Positions 32,245 through 42,500 of a stretch of DNA of 64,000 bases are shown piece after piece; the first letter of the stretch is position 1; each line of letters starts with the position of its first letter. Source of the DNA: UBA1757 sp963617485 (lineage in GTDB: Bacteria > Bacteroidota > Bacteroidia > Bacteroidales > UBA1402); contig CAVEPA010000005.1 in assembly GCA_963617485.1 (NCBI GenBank), forward strand, positions 86,312 through 150,311. Direction: 5' to 3'. A model generated the notes under the pieces. It did no database searches. It saw only the letters and a list, made by a program, of their open reading frames with translations, and was not told the origin of the DNA. The position numbers and the translations under genes are program-made.

Positions 32245-35200
32245 TTCGAATTGTTTACTTGGATATATCTGATAATGGTTTCCGTACCCTTGGTGCTGGA
32301 ATAACGGATTTGTACTTTCAGCAGATGCTCGCCCGCACTCAGCGAAGGCAGGTAGGACGATGTTATCGTTTCGCCGTCCAAACTCCAACTCAAGCTTTCG
32401 TAGCTGCCTTTCAGGTTAAGCACGTCCAAGAGCATGGCATCGCCTTCTGTCAAAGACGATGGCACGAACAAGGATGGGTAGTTGCCGTTGGCAGCACTGG
32501 TATTCACCACCTTCACCAAGGAATCGCAAAGCTCCGTCTGACGATAGGCATAGAGCGTCAGCTTGTACGAAGTGCCGGCTTCCAGGTCGCTCAGACAAGC
32601 CACAGGTTCATCCAACAACAGGCTGTCGACTTGAGCGAGATTGTTCATGGGAGCGTAGCGCAGTTTCCAATTGTCTTCCTTGGCGGCGCTCCAACGCAAC
32701 AAAAGCTGATGCTGGCTGGACTGCACCTTCCAGTCGGCGGCAGTCGATTTGGTGACACGCACCTTGCAGGAATCGGTATGCAAACCCTTGTCGGGCGTAA
32801 CGTAAACATAGGCTTCGCCAGCCTTCAGGCCTCGCACCATACCTACTCCGTTCACCGTCAGAATGCTGGCATCGCTGCTGCTCCAAACCAGATGGTTGCT
32901 TTGGGCCGCCTCGGCGGGCAACATCGTCGCATAGAGCATCGTTGTCTGGCCCATGCGCAGTTCCAGGCTGTCCTGGGAAATTTCCAAGCTGCTCACCGGC
33001 ACATAGTCTTTTTGTATGCAAGTCATAAAGGACAGGCCCCAGTTATAGTCCATTTCGGTCTCAGCCTTGAGCGACACCCAGGCCTTGGTTTCGCTGTCCC
33101 AAATAAGATTGCCGTAATTATCTACCGAAGGACCCGCATCAACCCCAACGGGATAGGCATCCTCGTCGTAGTCGGAGAACTGTACGGCTATAACGTAATC
33201 GGTATTGGGCATCAGCACAACGGAATCTTCCATAAAGTTGAAGACATTGTTGCCTTCGGGAGCATCCTCTATGGTCTGATAAGCCAACACGGTGGTATCG
33301 CCTTCAAGTATCAGGCATTCCATATTAGGCTTGCCAGCGCTCACGTACATGGTAACCGAGCCGAAGATATCGCCGTACGCGTCCTTGAGCTGGGCCGATT
33401 CCCAACGGCAACCTATCAACATAGTCTGGCCCTTGGCCCCTATGCCGTAATAACCGAGGGTGCTCTTGTCGTACCAATGATATTCATTATGGAAATACTG
33501 ATCCACTTCGGTGCGGATATCGATATCGTAACGATAAGCTCCCTGATTCAAGCTAATATTCTTGCTGAAAGGCAGATAGTCGCCGCCGGCCAAACAAGTG
33601 AGCAGATAATCGCCGGCAGGAATATCGTAAAAGCCGTATTGACCCTGGCTGTTGCTGCGGCAGGTATAGGCCTTGGCCGAACGCAGCGGGCCCACCTTGG
33701 CCAGACGCAAACCGGCACTCACCTTGCTGCTTTCCTGTTCTTCCACAGGGGTCAGCATCACTTCGGCGTTCACCAGCGGGCTGCCGTCGTAGCAGGAAAC
33801 CACACCGGCCACATGCACCACCGTGTATTGGTCGTTGGTCTGGAAACTGGCCGTCGTGCCGTCACAGCTAATCTCAGAAACGCCGTACTTCAAGGGCATG
33901 CCCGACCATGAAACGGCTGCCGGACTGGTTTTATAGCTAAAGGCATTGTTGCCCTTGTCTGTCGGATAGAACGATGAAGCATCCACATTGATGCCTTTGG
34001 TATTGGAAGCGTCCACCACATACATGCAAGGGTGCAACGGCGAAGCGTTGGCCGTATTGCTCAACCAGCGCTGCGAAGCCATAATCCCGTCGGCCAAATT
34101 GTCCGACTTGTCCACGTGATAGATAATAAGGCCCTCTCCGGAAATGTATCGGTCCCAGCGTTCTTTGGTGCGGTACTCCAGCACATAATATTCGTTGTCG
34201 GTATCGGTGTTGATGCGGTAAGCCTCGCTGTTGCCGATGCTCTTGAGGCTGTACTTGTCTTCGGCTTTGATGACAGGAATCGTGTACCAGCCCAGTTGTT
34301 GGCGTTCTTCGGCCGTCAAGTAGCAAGGCGTGCGTCCGTAGTTGTTGTAGCTACCCGAGGACATGAGCGACAGCGTACCGAAATTGCGCGAAGTGCCGCC
34401 GCTTTCTTCATAATCGGTGTCGTAGACATCCCAAAGGCCCAGCACGTGCGAAAATTCATGGCAGAAAGTACCGATACCGGCAATGGTATTGAGCGCCATA
34501 TTCAGCTCGGCCGTACAAGCATAACTGCCAGCACGTATGCCATTGTAGACCTTGTTTTGATAATACAGCGAAGAAGCGTGGGGCCAAATGGTGTTCTCAT
34601 CGCCACCTTCGGCTTCGCTGTAGCCGGCATAGAAGACAAAGACATTGTCCAGTATCTGGTCGTTGTTCGCATCGTAAAGGCTAAGGTCGACACCGTCGGC
34701 AACGGCAGCCTCCAAAGCTTCAATCATCAAGGAATAAGGATCGGTATCGTTGTCGGTGATAGAGTCGTTGGCACCATAGGCCGCCATTTGTTTGGAAGCC
34801 ATATAAGGACCGTAAACATCGAAACTGGGCGAGAACTGCTGCATGGAGTTCTCGTAGAAATAGTCGTAGGCCGAACCCGTGGCGGCATTGCCCTTGTAAC
34901 CCGGTTCGTTGAGCATGGCTTGAAAGGCATCCCGGCCGTGACCGGAAGCGAACTTGCAGTCGGGAAACTCAACGAGCAGCACCAGTTGGCGGACGGTGGT
35001 TGTGGCCGAGCGTAGCGAGGCCTTGGGTGCCGAAACATGCATAGCCAGTTGTCGCATCTGTTGGCTTCTTCGTTGTTCTGCAACCTGATAGGCCTCTTGT
35101 GGTATCTGGCTGTAATGCATCAGTTTATGCAAAGAACCAACGGGGCTGTTGCCCACCTGCAGTTTGGCCCGACTGTCCATCGTGGCGTAATAATAGTTGC

Positions 35201-35408
35201 CATCACGTTTCTGCCCAATCAGATAGCCGTTTTCATCGGTGGCATAATGGAAATGTTCATCGCCGTACAGACGCAAGTTCAGCATTTTACCATCGGCTTG
35301 TTGCTTGCGGACTACGCCCGGATAAGCCACGTTGGCCACCGCAGCAAACGCAAGACTGCCACAGAACAACAGCATCAAGACCTGACGACCCCAGTTTGTT
35401 TTCATCAT
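32241..35408 (-). CDS. Secreted M6 family metalloprotease with Big-2-type domain
   Basis: 1055 residues from ATG 35408 (ATG 35405 is equally possible). Signal peptide, then the M6 propeptide (ADGKMLNLRLYGDEHFHYATDENGYLIGQ). The zinc site is HEFSHVLGLWDVYDTDYEE (HExxHxxGxxD), with VRQLVLLVEFPD at the domain start, as in immune-inhibitor-A-like proteases. Downstream are a CNA-B/carboxypeptidase-regulatory-like domain (VAGVVSCYDGSPLVNAEVMLTP), a Big-2-like domain (VSSLEISQDSLELRMGQTT, WSSSDASILTVNGVGMV) and fibronectin-III-like tails. It is exported and likely acts outside the cell or on the surface. No standard T9SS C-terminal signal is obvious. First gene of the M6-lipoprotein-dacB unit. Confidence 0.9.
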   Translation of the reverse strand: MMKTNWGRQVLMLLFCGSLAFAAVANVAYPGVVRKQQADGKMLNLRLYGDEHFHYATDENGYLIGQKRDGNYYYATMDSRAKLQVGNSPVGSLHKLMHYSQIPQEAYQVAEQRRSQQMRQLAMHVSAPKASLRSATTTVRQLVLLVEFPDCKFASGHGRDAFQAMLNEPGYKGNAATGSAYDYFYENSMQQFSPSFDVYGPYMASKQMAAYGANDSITDNDTDPYSLMIEALEAAVADGVDLSLYDANNDQILDNVFVFYAGYSEAEGGDENTIWPHASSLYYQNKVYNGIRAGSYACTAELNMALNTIAGIGTFCHEFSHVLGLWDVYDTDYEESGGTSRNFGTLSLMSSGSYNNYGRTPCYLTAEERQQLGWYTIPVIKAEDKYSLKSIGNSEAYRINTDTDNEYYVLEYRTKERWDRYISGEGLIIYHVDKSDNLADGIMASQRWLSNTANASPLHPCMYVVDASNTKGINVDASSFYPTDKGNNAFSYKTSPAAVSWSGMPLKYGVSEISCDGTTASFQTNDQYTVVHVAGVVSCYDGSPLVNAEVMLTPVEEQESSKVSAGLRLAKVGPLRSAKAYTCRSNSQGQYGFYDIPAGDYLLTCLAGGDYLPFSKNISLNQGAYRYDIDIRTEVDQYFHNEYHWYDKSTLGYYGIGAKGQTMLIGCRWESAQLKDAYGDIFGSVTMYVSAGKPNMECLILEGDTTVLAYQTIEDAPEGNNVFNFMEDSVVLMPNTDYVIAVQFSDYDEDAYPVGVDAGPSVDNYGNLIWDSETKAWVSLKAETEMDYNWGLSFMTCIQKDYVPVSSLEISQDSLELRMGQTTMLYATMLPAEAAQSNHLVWSSSDASILTVNGVGMVRGLKAGEAYVYVTPDKGLHTDSCKVRVTKSTAADWKVQSSQHQLLLRWSAAKEDNWKLRYAPMNNLAQVDSLLLDEPVACLSDLEAGTSYKLTLYAYRQTELCDSLVKVVNTSAANGNYPSLFVPSSLTEGDAMLLDVLNLKGSYESLSWSLDGETITSSYLPSLSAGEHLLKVQIRYSSTKGTETIIRYIQVNNSK

Positions 35409-35432
35409 ATAAATATTAGAAGCTTGAAACTG

Positions 35433-35440
35433 CAAAGATA
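35433..35440 (-). promoter_or_regulatory. Bacteroidota -7 box for the M6 protease operon
   Basis: Minus-strand TATCTTTG; about 25 bases before the ATG. A TTTT lies at the -33 distance (one mismatch). The rest of 35409-35595 is the tail of the upstream unit's terminator region. Confidence 0.55.
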
Positions 35441-35535
35441 ATGAATTATGCCATCTGTAAAAATAGCCGCCCTTTCAAAACCGCAAAAATGGTCGGAGCC
35501 ATGCCCCGACGTGCGCAGACTTGCCCCGGCGAACC

Positions 35536-35575
35536 AAACAAAAAAAGAGAGTCACCATAATGGTGACCCTCTCTG
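35536..35575 (-). terminator. Intrinsic terminator of the FAS1/SusCD operon
   Basis: On the minus strand AGAGAGGGTCACCAT pairs with ATGGTGACTCTCT (two-base bulge, one-base loop), followed by a run of T. In window coordinates the hairpin is 35547-35575 and the U-tract 35539-35546. It lies 20 bases after the stop of the beta-helix gene. Confidence 0.85.
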
Positions 35576-35595
35576 TATCGCGGCTCAAAAGGCCC

Positions 35596-37743
35596 TTATT
35601 TTACCATAAACTTCTTGCCAGCCTGGATATAAAGACCCGGTTGCAAGTTGTCGGTATTCTTCATGCGGCGACCAAAGATGTCGTAAACAGCGTCATCCTT
35701 GGGCTGTACGCGAGTGCTGGACAGACCCGAGAAGGCATCTTCCACATAGTAGATTTCGCTGACGAACAGGAATTCGTAGGTGCGGGTACGTGTACCGGCT
35801 TCCACCTCGGCAATCAGTTCGGGAGCGCCGAAATAACCGCTGGTTTCATCACCCTTGATGCGAACCCAAGCCTTCTTGTCGGTAGCGGCGGCAGGCATCT
35901 CGGCACGTACGGGGAACCATTTGCCGTTTTCGGTAATTTCGCAAGAAGCGATGTTCTCCCAGGTAGCGCCATCGTAAGAAATGTCCACAAGAGTTCTGGC
36001 ATAGCAGAAGTTGTCGGTGGCGATGTTGAACAGCAGACGCGAACCGGCCTTGACGCTGGGAATTTCAAAGTAGATGTAGTCGGCAGGAGTCTTGTCGGCG
36101 AAAGAAGTGCTGTCGGTGTGGATGAACAGACAGTTGCGCACATCACCGCTCACCTTGTTGTTGCGGGTCATCAGGGCATTGGTCGTCGAGTCGATATACT
36201 GCGTACCGTCGTGGGTAGCATACTTCAAGAAGTAGGTGTCGGCTTCGGTGGCGTAGTTGGCAGCCAAAGGAGCACTCAGCTTGACATTGTTGGTGGTGAG
36301 CTGTTCAAGGTTCCAGGCAGCGATGTAAGGCTGTTCTTCGAAATTGGCCGTCAGGGTAAGGTCGGAGGTCAGGGTGATGCGCTGGCTCAGCGTGTTGACA
36401 CCGTTGCTCCAGCCCTTGAAGCTGTTCAGCAAGCCCTTGGGGTTGGCAATCACTTCAATTTCGTCGCCCGTGATGAACTTGGCGCTGATGGTATCGCCGG
36501 TCTGGCCGTTCATGCTGACGGTAGCTGACTTGGAGCCGTTGACGATAACCGTTACGTTCACAACCGATTTCTTGTCGTCGGTATAAAGCGAGGTGACACC
36601 GATGGGAGCACCATCTACACCAGCCGTGAACACCTTTTCCTGCTTCCAGATATTGAGCAGACCCGACTGCACATCGGTGAAGATATTCCAGTTGAAGCCG
36701 TGCTGTTCGGGGGTAAGATAAACCGTATCAACGGCCAGCCAGGCACCTTCCAGCGTCTCGGTATCAATCTTTTCTCTCGGACCCTTGAAACCCACCAGCA
36801 CGTTGTTGCGGCATTCCACCTGGCCATACTGGATGCTGGCAATATGCTTACGGGCCGGATTCTCCAGCGTATCGGGGTTGGCAGCCACGATGCTATCGGG
36901 GATATAGACATTGTTGTTGTAGTCTTTCCAATTGGGCATCAAGAACATGTTGTTGTTGATGACAAACGACGACATGGGGGCTACATATTCATCGAACACC
37001 ATCAAAGAATTCTGGCTGCACCAGCCGATAAAGGTGTTGTTCTTGAACGTGAAGTTGATATCTACACGGCCGGCATCATCAGTCATCGTGCCGAACTGGA
37101 TAAGTGAATGTACATAGCCTAGATTGTAGAACAGGTTTTCGCTGAAGTTCATTTCGGCCACGCGCATATCCATACGGAACAAGGACATGGGGTTGTTAAT
37201 CTGATAACCCGTATGGAAAGTACAGCCTTCTACACCGAAATAGTTGATATCGCCGGCATCCTTGGTTCCATCGTCCTTGGCAGCGGGCTGTATACGGAAA
37301 ATGGCACGGTTGTAGTTCTGGAACACGCAATTGCTGAAGCGTATCGTGTCGATGTAATGGTATTTATTGTCCTTGGTCTGGATGTAGTACTTGGAGCTGG
37401 CCGTGGTGCCCGCGCCTTCCAATACCAGGTTTTCGAAGAACAGCGACAGGATGTCCGTCTGTTGGTTGATAGGCATGTTCCACTGGAACTTGATACCCGA
37501 TTTCTCGCCTTCTTCGTTGTCGATACCGATAATGTAGATTTTACCGGCATTGGGGATATTCTTGCCATTGCTCAAGCCTATGGCCGTACCATTCGACTTG
37601 ACAAAAATGGTGTCCACCTGATCGTTGGAACGTTCCTTGAAAAAGTTGGTTTCAAAATCGTTCTTGCTGCTTACTGTCACACGGTCGGCCATCATACTGA
37701 GGACGGCCATCAGGCAACAGACTGTAGTAAAGATTCTTTTCAT
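35596..37743 (-). CDS. Secreted beta-helix protein with C-terminal anchor-like motif
   Basis: 715 residues, last gene of the FAS1/SusCD operon. Signal peptide (MKRIFTTVCCLMAVLSMMA), then a pectate-lyase-like parallel beta-helix (about 60-330: FFENLVLEGAG, IRFSNCVFQNYNRAIFRI, VEGCTFHTGYQINNPMSLFRM, FTFKNNTFIGWCSQNS). Around residues 395-475 is a bacterial-repeat domain (VTVIVNGSKSATVSMNGQTGDTI, FKGWSNGVNTLSQRITLTSDLTLTANF). A beta-sandwich follows (~490-665, YIYFEIPSVKAGSRLLFNIATD). The end YDIFGRRMKNTDNLQPGLYI looks like the short C-terminal module shared by many Bacteroidales secreted proteins. No lyase active site is clear, so binding rather than cleavage is possible. Confidence 0.8.
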   Translation of the reverse strand: MKRIFTTVCCLMAVLSMMADRVTVSSKNDFETNFFKERSNDQVDTIFVKSNGTAIGLSNGKNIPNAGKIYIIGIDNEEGEKSGIKFQWNMPINQQTDILSLFFENLVLEGAGTTASSKYYIQTKDNKYHYIDTIRFSNCVFQNYNRAIFRIQPAAKDDGTKDAGDINYFGVEGCTFHTGYQINNPMSLFRMDMRVAEMNFSENLFYNLGYVHSLIQFGTMTDDAGRVDINFTFKNNTFIGWCSQNSLMVFDEYVAPMSSFVINNNMFLMPNWKDYNNNVYIPDSIVAANPDTLENPARKHIASIQYGQVECRNNVLVGFKGPREKIDTETLEGAWLAVDTVYLTPEQHGFNWNIFTDVQSGLLNIWKQEKVFTAGVDGAPIGVTSLYTDDKKSVVNVTVIVNGSKSATVSMNGQTGDTISAKFITGDEIEVIANPKGLLNSFKGWSNGVNTLSQRITLTSDLTLTANFEEQPYIAAWNLEQLTTNNVKLSAPLAANYATEADTYFLKYATHDGTQYIDSTTNALMTRNNKVSGDVRNCLFIHTDSTSFADKTPADYIYFEIPSVKAGSRLLFNIATDNFCYARTLVDISYDGATWENIASCEITENGKWFPVRAEMPAAATDKKAWVRIKGDETSGYFGAPELIAEVEAGTRTRTYEFLFVSEIYYVEDAFSGLSSTRVQPKDDAVYDIFGRRMKNTDNLQPGLYIQAGKKFMVK

Positions 37744-37784
37744 AGTGATAATATTTAGTAGTTAGTTTATGCGTCGGCAAGGGT

Positions 37785-37798
37785 TTTGGCAAGCCAAA
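37785..37798. promoter_or_regulatory. Short inverted repeat between SusD and beta-helix genes
   Basis: TTTGGC AA GCCAAA, perfect 6-bp arms with a 2-base loop, in the 94-base gap before the beta-helix gene. Could be an operator or a weak hairpin; no T-run follows, so not a terminator. Confidence 0.3.
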
Positions 37799-37837
37799 GC
37801 ACGTCCGTTAAAAATCGGCTAAATGTACAAAAAAATG

Positions 37838-39556
37838 TTATTCCAGCGTCCAGTCGATAAAATATTTCTGTTGCAGGGAACTTTCCACCTGCGAAGAGTC
37901 ATCGTACTTGGCCTTGATACGGTCGAAAATTATCTTGTAATCCTTGCCGTAACGCTCGGCCATCTTTAGCAGATAGCTGTAAGACTTGCCTTCGCCGGTA
38001 AATTCCTTCAGATATTCGTCGGCCAGGGCCAAGTCGTAGATTTTGATACGCTCGGGGTCGTAGGCAAAGGCGCGCTTCTCAGCCTCGGTAGCATCGTCGG
38101 CGATGGTGGGCAGATCGTACTCGCTGCCACGGTTGGCACCCACAATACCGATGTCGCCATAACCACCCGCGGGCGCGAACCAATTGTCATACAGCGGATG
38201 CCAATAAGCATCGCCGTCCAAACTATCTTCGGGTACCGTCACTTCACCACCGGGGAAACGGTTCAGAATACCGGTGTTGAGCAAAGTGCGGGCCGCGTCC
38301 CAATGGCCCAAATGGTTTTCGGCCTCAGCCAAGAGGAAATGCAGGTCGTGACCACGGAAAATGGGAATGGTAGGCTGAATCTCAAAGATATTCTGACGCA
38401 AGTAGCCCTGGTTGTTCTGACGTGTGTAATAATACTTGGAGAAAGCCAGCTGTCCGCCCAGCGGATAGCACATCAGCCTTTGCTGCGGTCCGCGGATATC
38501 AGATTCGCTATACACTTCCAGCGCTTTTTCCGAAGGTTGCAGATAGAAACCGTCATCGGGATATTCGGGACAGAAATACTGCACCAAACGATTGGTCTGC
38601 TTGTTCTGGTAATCGTAGAAGATGGCACCAAGTATCTGCTGCTGATAACCAAGCAGTTCGGTATAGAAGATATTGGGATAGGACAGGATAATCTGCATAG
38701 AGCAACTGTACCAGTTACCGCCCTTGCTGTTGTAAACAGAACTGAGATAATTCAGGATATAGTCGCGTATCCAGCGCCAGTCGGCTTGGGCGGCAGCCTC
38801 GTCTTCGTAGTTGGTACGCCAAGAAGCCAGTTCGGTGCGCAGATTTATCCATTTGGGCGTCATCAGATTCCAGTAGTCGTAGGCAGCGTTGCCGCCCATG
38901 GGGTTCACCCAATAGGTCCAGTCCATTTCCAAATCGGCAGGAATCTGCTGGCCGCAAAGTTCAATGCCATTGTCGAGCAAGTCGATGCAATAGTCGCAAA
39001 TGCCCTTCATATCGAGTTTGGTAAAGGTGCGGGTATCGTTCAGGTCGGTCAATTCGGTCATGTTGGTATCGAAACGGTAAGCTTCGCCATAGATGCGGCC
39101 CAACATGTAATAGCCCCAAACCTTGTGGCGCAAGGCCGACGACACCAGCCGCGGGATATGCACTTTGGCACTGTCGCTGAGCGCCCCATCGATGCGCTGG
39201 TAGAACTCGTCCATCTTCACCATAAAATCGTTGCAGCTGACGATGAGCGCATAATAGGGCTTGGGGTCGGCATAGGTATTGCCATCGGTGGGTTCGTAGC
39301 GATAGATGCTCTGCAAGGCGATGGGTGCATTACCGGTGGTTTCCAGATAGTTGGAGCGCGTATCCGTCAAGAAGATGGCGTGGTCGCCGGCCTCCTGCAT
39401 ACGGGTGATGATACCCAGAAAGCCCCGGTACATTTCGCTTTCCTTGGAGATATACTGGTTTTCGTCCAGAACATTGTCGGGATTCGTCTCGAAAAACTGG
39501 CAGGAGACGAAACACAGGAGCAGGGCCAGCAAAGGCATATAGATTATTCTTTTCAT
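37838..39556 (-). CDS. SusD/RagB-like nutrient-binding lipoprotein
   Basis: 572 residues. Lipoprotein signal MKRIIYMPLLALLLCFVSCQFF. SusD-type proteins form the surface lid over SusC transporters and bind the ligand. The N-terminal helical part starts ETNPDNVLDENQYISKESEMYRGFLGII, in the usual SusD pattern, with the TPR-like DSAKVHIPRLVSSALRHKVWGYYMLGRIYGEAYRFD. A late helix FLLAEAENHLGHWDAARTLLN is the typical SusD repeat. It pairs with the SusC-like gene directly upstream (11-base gap). Divergent from the other SusD in the window, so each pair probably has its own ligand or ligand part. Confidence 0.93.
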   Translation of the reverse strand: MKRIIYMPLLALLLCFVSCQFFETNPDNVLDENQYISKESEMYRGFLGIITRMQEAGDHAIFLTDTRSNYLETTGNAPIALQSIYRYEPTDGNTYADPKPYYALIVSCNDFMVKMDEFYQRIDGALSDSAKVHIPRLVSSALRHKVWGYYMLGRIYGEAYRFDTNMTELTDLNDTRTFTKLDMKGICDYCIDLLDNGIELCGQQIPADLEMDWTYWVNPMGGNAAYDYWNLMTPKWINLRTELASWRTNYEDEAAAQADWRWIRDYILNYLSSVYNSKGGNWYSCSMQIILSYPNIFYTELLGYQQQILGAIFYDYQNKQTNRLVQYFCPEYPDDGFYLQPSEKALEVYSESDIRGPQQRLMCYPLGGQLAFSKYYYTRQNNQGYLRQNIFEIQPTIPIFRGHDLHFLLAEAENHLGHWDAARTLLNTGILNRFPGGEVTVPEDSLDGDAYWHPLYDNWFAPAGGYGDIGIVGANRGSEYDLPTIADDATEAEKRAFAYDPERIKIYDLALADEYLKEFTGEGKSYSYLLKMAERYGKDYKIIFDRIKAKYDDSSQVESSLQQKYFIDWTLE

Positions 39557-39566
39557 ATCGTAAGTC

Positions 39567-42500
39567 TTAGAAGTTCAAGTTAACACCCACTTTGAAAGAA
39601 ACCGGATTGGCCACCTTGGCATAATCGAATCCACGGAGCGCCGGGGCATAGCTGTACGAGAATTCCGGATCGGCACCCAGATAAGAGGTCAGCGTCCAAA
39701 GGTTCTCGGCGGCCAGCCATACGCGGCCATCCACAAAACGCAGCAAAGAATTGTCGAAACTGTAGGACAGCATCAGGCGGCGCAATTTCAAGAAGGAAGC
39801 GTCCTCAATCCAGCGGTCGCTGAACAGCGCATTGCCCGAAGGGTCGCCATAGACAGCCCGGGGCATGGTTGCCTGCTGTCCTTCCACTTGCCAACGGTTC
39901 AGCACCGCAGAAGACTGGTTGAAGAAATTGTCCATCGACTCGGTCTGACGACGCGTGGCATTGTAGGCCTCATTGCCGATGCTGAAGGCAAAATCGGCTG
40001 TCAAGCTAAAGTTGCGATAACGCAAATTGCTGCCAAAGGAGCCATAAACATCAGGAAGAGCGGAACCCACGGCTACGCGGTCGTTGTCGTTGATAATACC
40101 ATCGTTGTTCTGGTCGACAAAGATGACATCGCCACCCTGGTAGGTACCGCCATAGGGTGTTTGCAGCGGCTTGCCCGTAGCGGCGGTCGGAGCCTGGGCA
40201 TCGGCAGTGGTGGCATAGACACCGGCCGTTTGGTAAGCCCAGAATTCATAGGGACACTCGCCCACTTTCAGACGGGTCTGGGCATCATCACCATTGTAGG
40301 AAGTATATTCCTGGATGAAGCTGTCCATCTGCCCAAGGTCGGCCACGCGGCTTGCCAAATGCGAGGCATTGGCATAGATGTTCCAGCCCCAAAGACGCGT
40401 ATCCAGCACGTTCCAGCGGGCCGAGAGTTCCAGACCCCGGTTGTCGATGGCGGCCGTATTGTCGTAGTAGGCTTCGTTGGAGCCGTACACCGACGAAATC
40501 TTGGTGTCGAGCAGCAAGTCGTAATGGTGGGCGTAATAGGCATTCATGCGCACATCCAGGCGATGGCGCAACATCGACAGGTCGAAGCCAAAATCGGCCT
40601 GAGCCTTCTTTTCCCATTCCAGATGCGTATTCGGCACACCGTTGCGCACGATGGTACCCAAACTGAACAGGTTGTTGGACACATAATAGTTCTTGCCGTA
40701 GTTGGACGAGAAACGGTTGTTACCGGCCAGCGAAAGCTCGGCCGTCAGGTTCAGATGGTCGATAAAAGCGGGCAGCGCAGCCGTATTGGCGGCCATAAAG
40801 GTTTCCGACAAGGACGGGAAGAGCCCGAAGCGCGGAGCATCCACACCCGAAACCGAACTGCCGTCCAGGCTCAGGCCGGCCGTGGTCTTCCAAAGGTTGT
40901 TGTAGACGTGGTCGGCGTGGGCGTAGAAACTCAGGTATTTCCAATCGTCGTTGTTGCCGAAGATGTTCCATTCGTCCGTCACCTTGGAGAGCGTGCGGTT
41001 GAAGTCGTTGGCCGAATTGTAGCCGCTCGCGGCATCGTATTCGTAGCTCTTGGTCATGACGCGCGCACCGGCATAGCCGTCCAGACGGTGCTTGTCGCCG
41101 AAAGTATTATGGTAGGCGGCACCCAGATTGTAGTAGTAGGACGACTGGCGCAGCACGCCCATCGAGACGAAGTTCTCGCCCGTGCCGTAAAGCTGTGGGA
41201 TGATGGCCCGCTGGTCGACACCGGGCGTAAAGACGTATTCTTCGGTATAATCGTAATAGATGTTGATCAGTGCCGTGAGCGTCCACAGGTCACTGGCCTT
41301 GTAGTTGAGACCCAGACGGATGTTGGCATCGTAAATTTTGTCGCTGCTGCTGACCGTATTCACCAGGGCCGCCGGGTTGGACACCAGGTCGTAAGCATAA
41401 GCCGGGTTGCCGTTCACGTTCCAGGCATCGTACTTGGAATAGCGTCCCGTAATGACACCGCCATCGGAAAGCTTCTGGTACTGGTGCAAGTTGGGCATCA
41501 TGTGGTAGGCGGCCAAAATGGGATTGGTCTCTTCCTGCATGCCCGTGTTGTTGAGCGCACTGTTGATATAAGCCAGATTCACCGAAGTGAAGATTTCAAA
41601 CTCGGGCGACACCATGATATTGGTGTTCAAAGCCGTATGATAACGGTTGGTGTTGGTCTGGTCGAGGACACCCTCCTGACGGGTATAGCCGAAAGAGATG
41701 TTGTATTTGGCCACTTCGTCACCACCTTCCACCCGCAGGACATTGTCGGTCTGCATGGCCGGACGGTAGATGTGCGAAGTCCAGTCGGTATTGTTGTCGA
41801 ACAAGTAATGGTAGTAATAGTCATCGCTGCCCGCCAGGAAAGGATAGTCGTTTTGCAATTCCGACAGGGAAGCGTAGCGGGTCTGCCCTATTTCCATCAG
41901 ATATTCCTGATAGTCGCCGACGCCCAAAGTCGGAATCTGGCTCTTGACCTGCGACAGCCCGTAATTGCCCGAGAAAGTGATACGCGTATCCAGATTCTCG
42001 CTGGTAGCCTGCTGGGTTTCCACCAGAATAACGCCATTGGCACCCATGGAACCGTACATGGCGGCCTCAGCACCCTTCAAAACGGTAATGCTGCGGATAT
42101 CGGCAGCGTTGTAGGCGAACATGGCATCGCGGCTGTAGGCATTGTTCACGTCGCTCACGGCGGTATTGGCCAGATAAGGCACACCGTTCACCAACAGCAG
42201 CGGGGTATTTTCGGCATAAAGACTGTGCAGACCGCGGATGTTGAAATAGCCGCCCTCGCCGGGCATGCCGCTCTTGCTTTCCACGCGCAGGGCCGGGTCT
42301 ACATCCTGCCAAGCCATCGTGGCCGAGGGGCTGGCCTTCATATCCTTGTTGGCCACCGTACTGAGTATGGCCGAAGACTCATCGCGGGTAAGGTCGGCCT
42401 GATCGAGCACCACATCGGCATGATAGTTGGGAGCCGTAAGCGGTGTCATCACAATATCAACAAGGCGGTCATCCTCAGACTTCAGACGTTGAAGGCTGAC

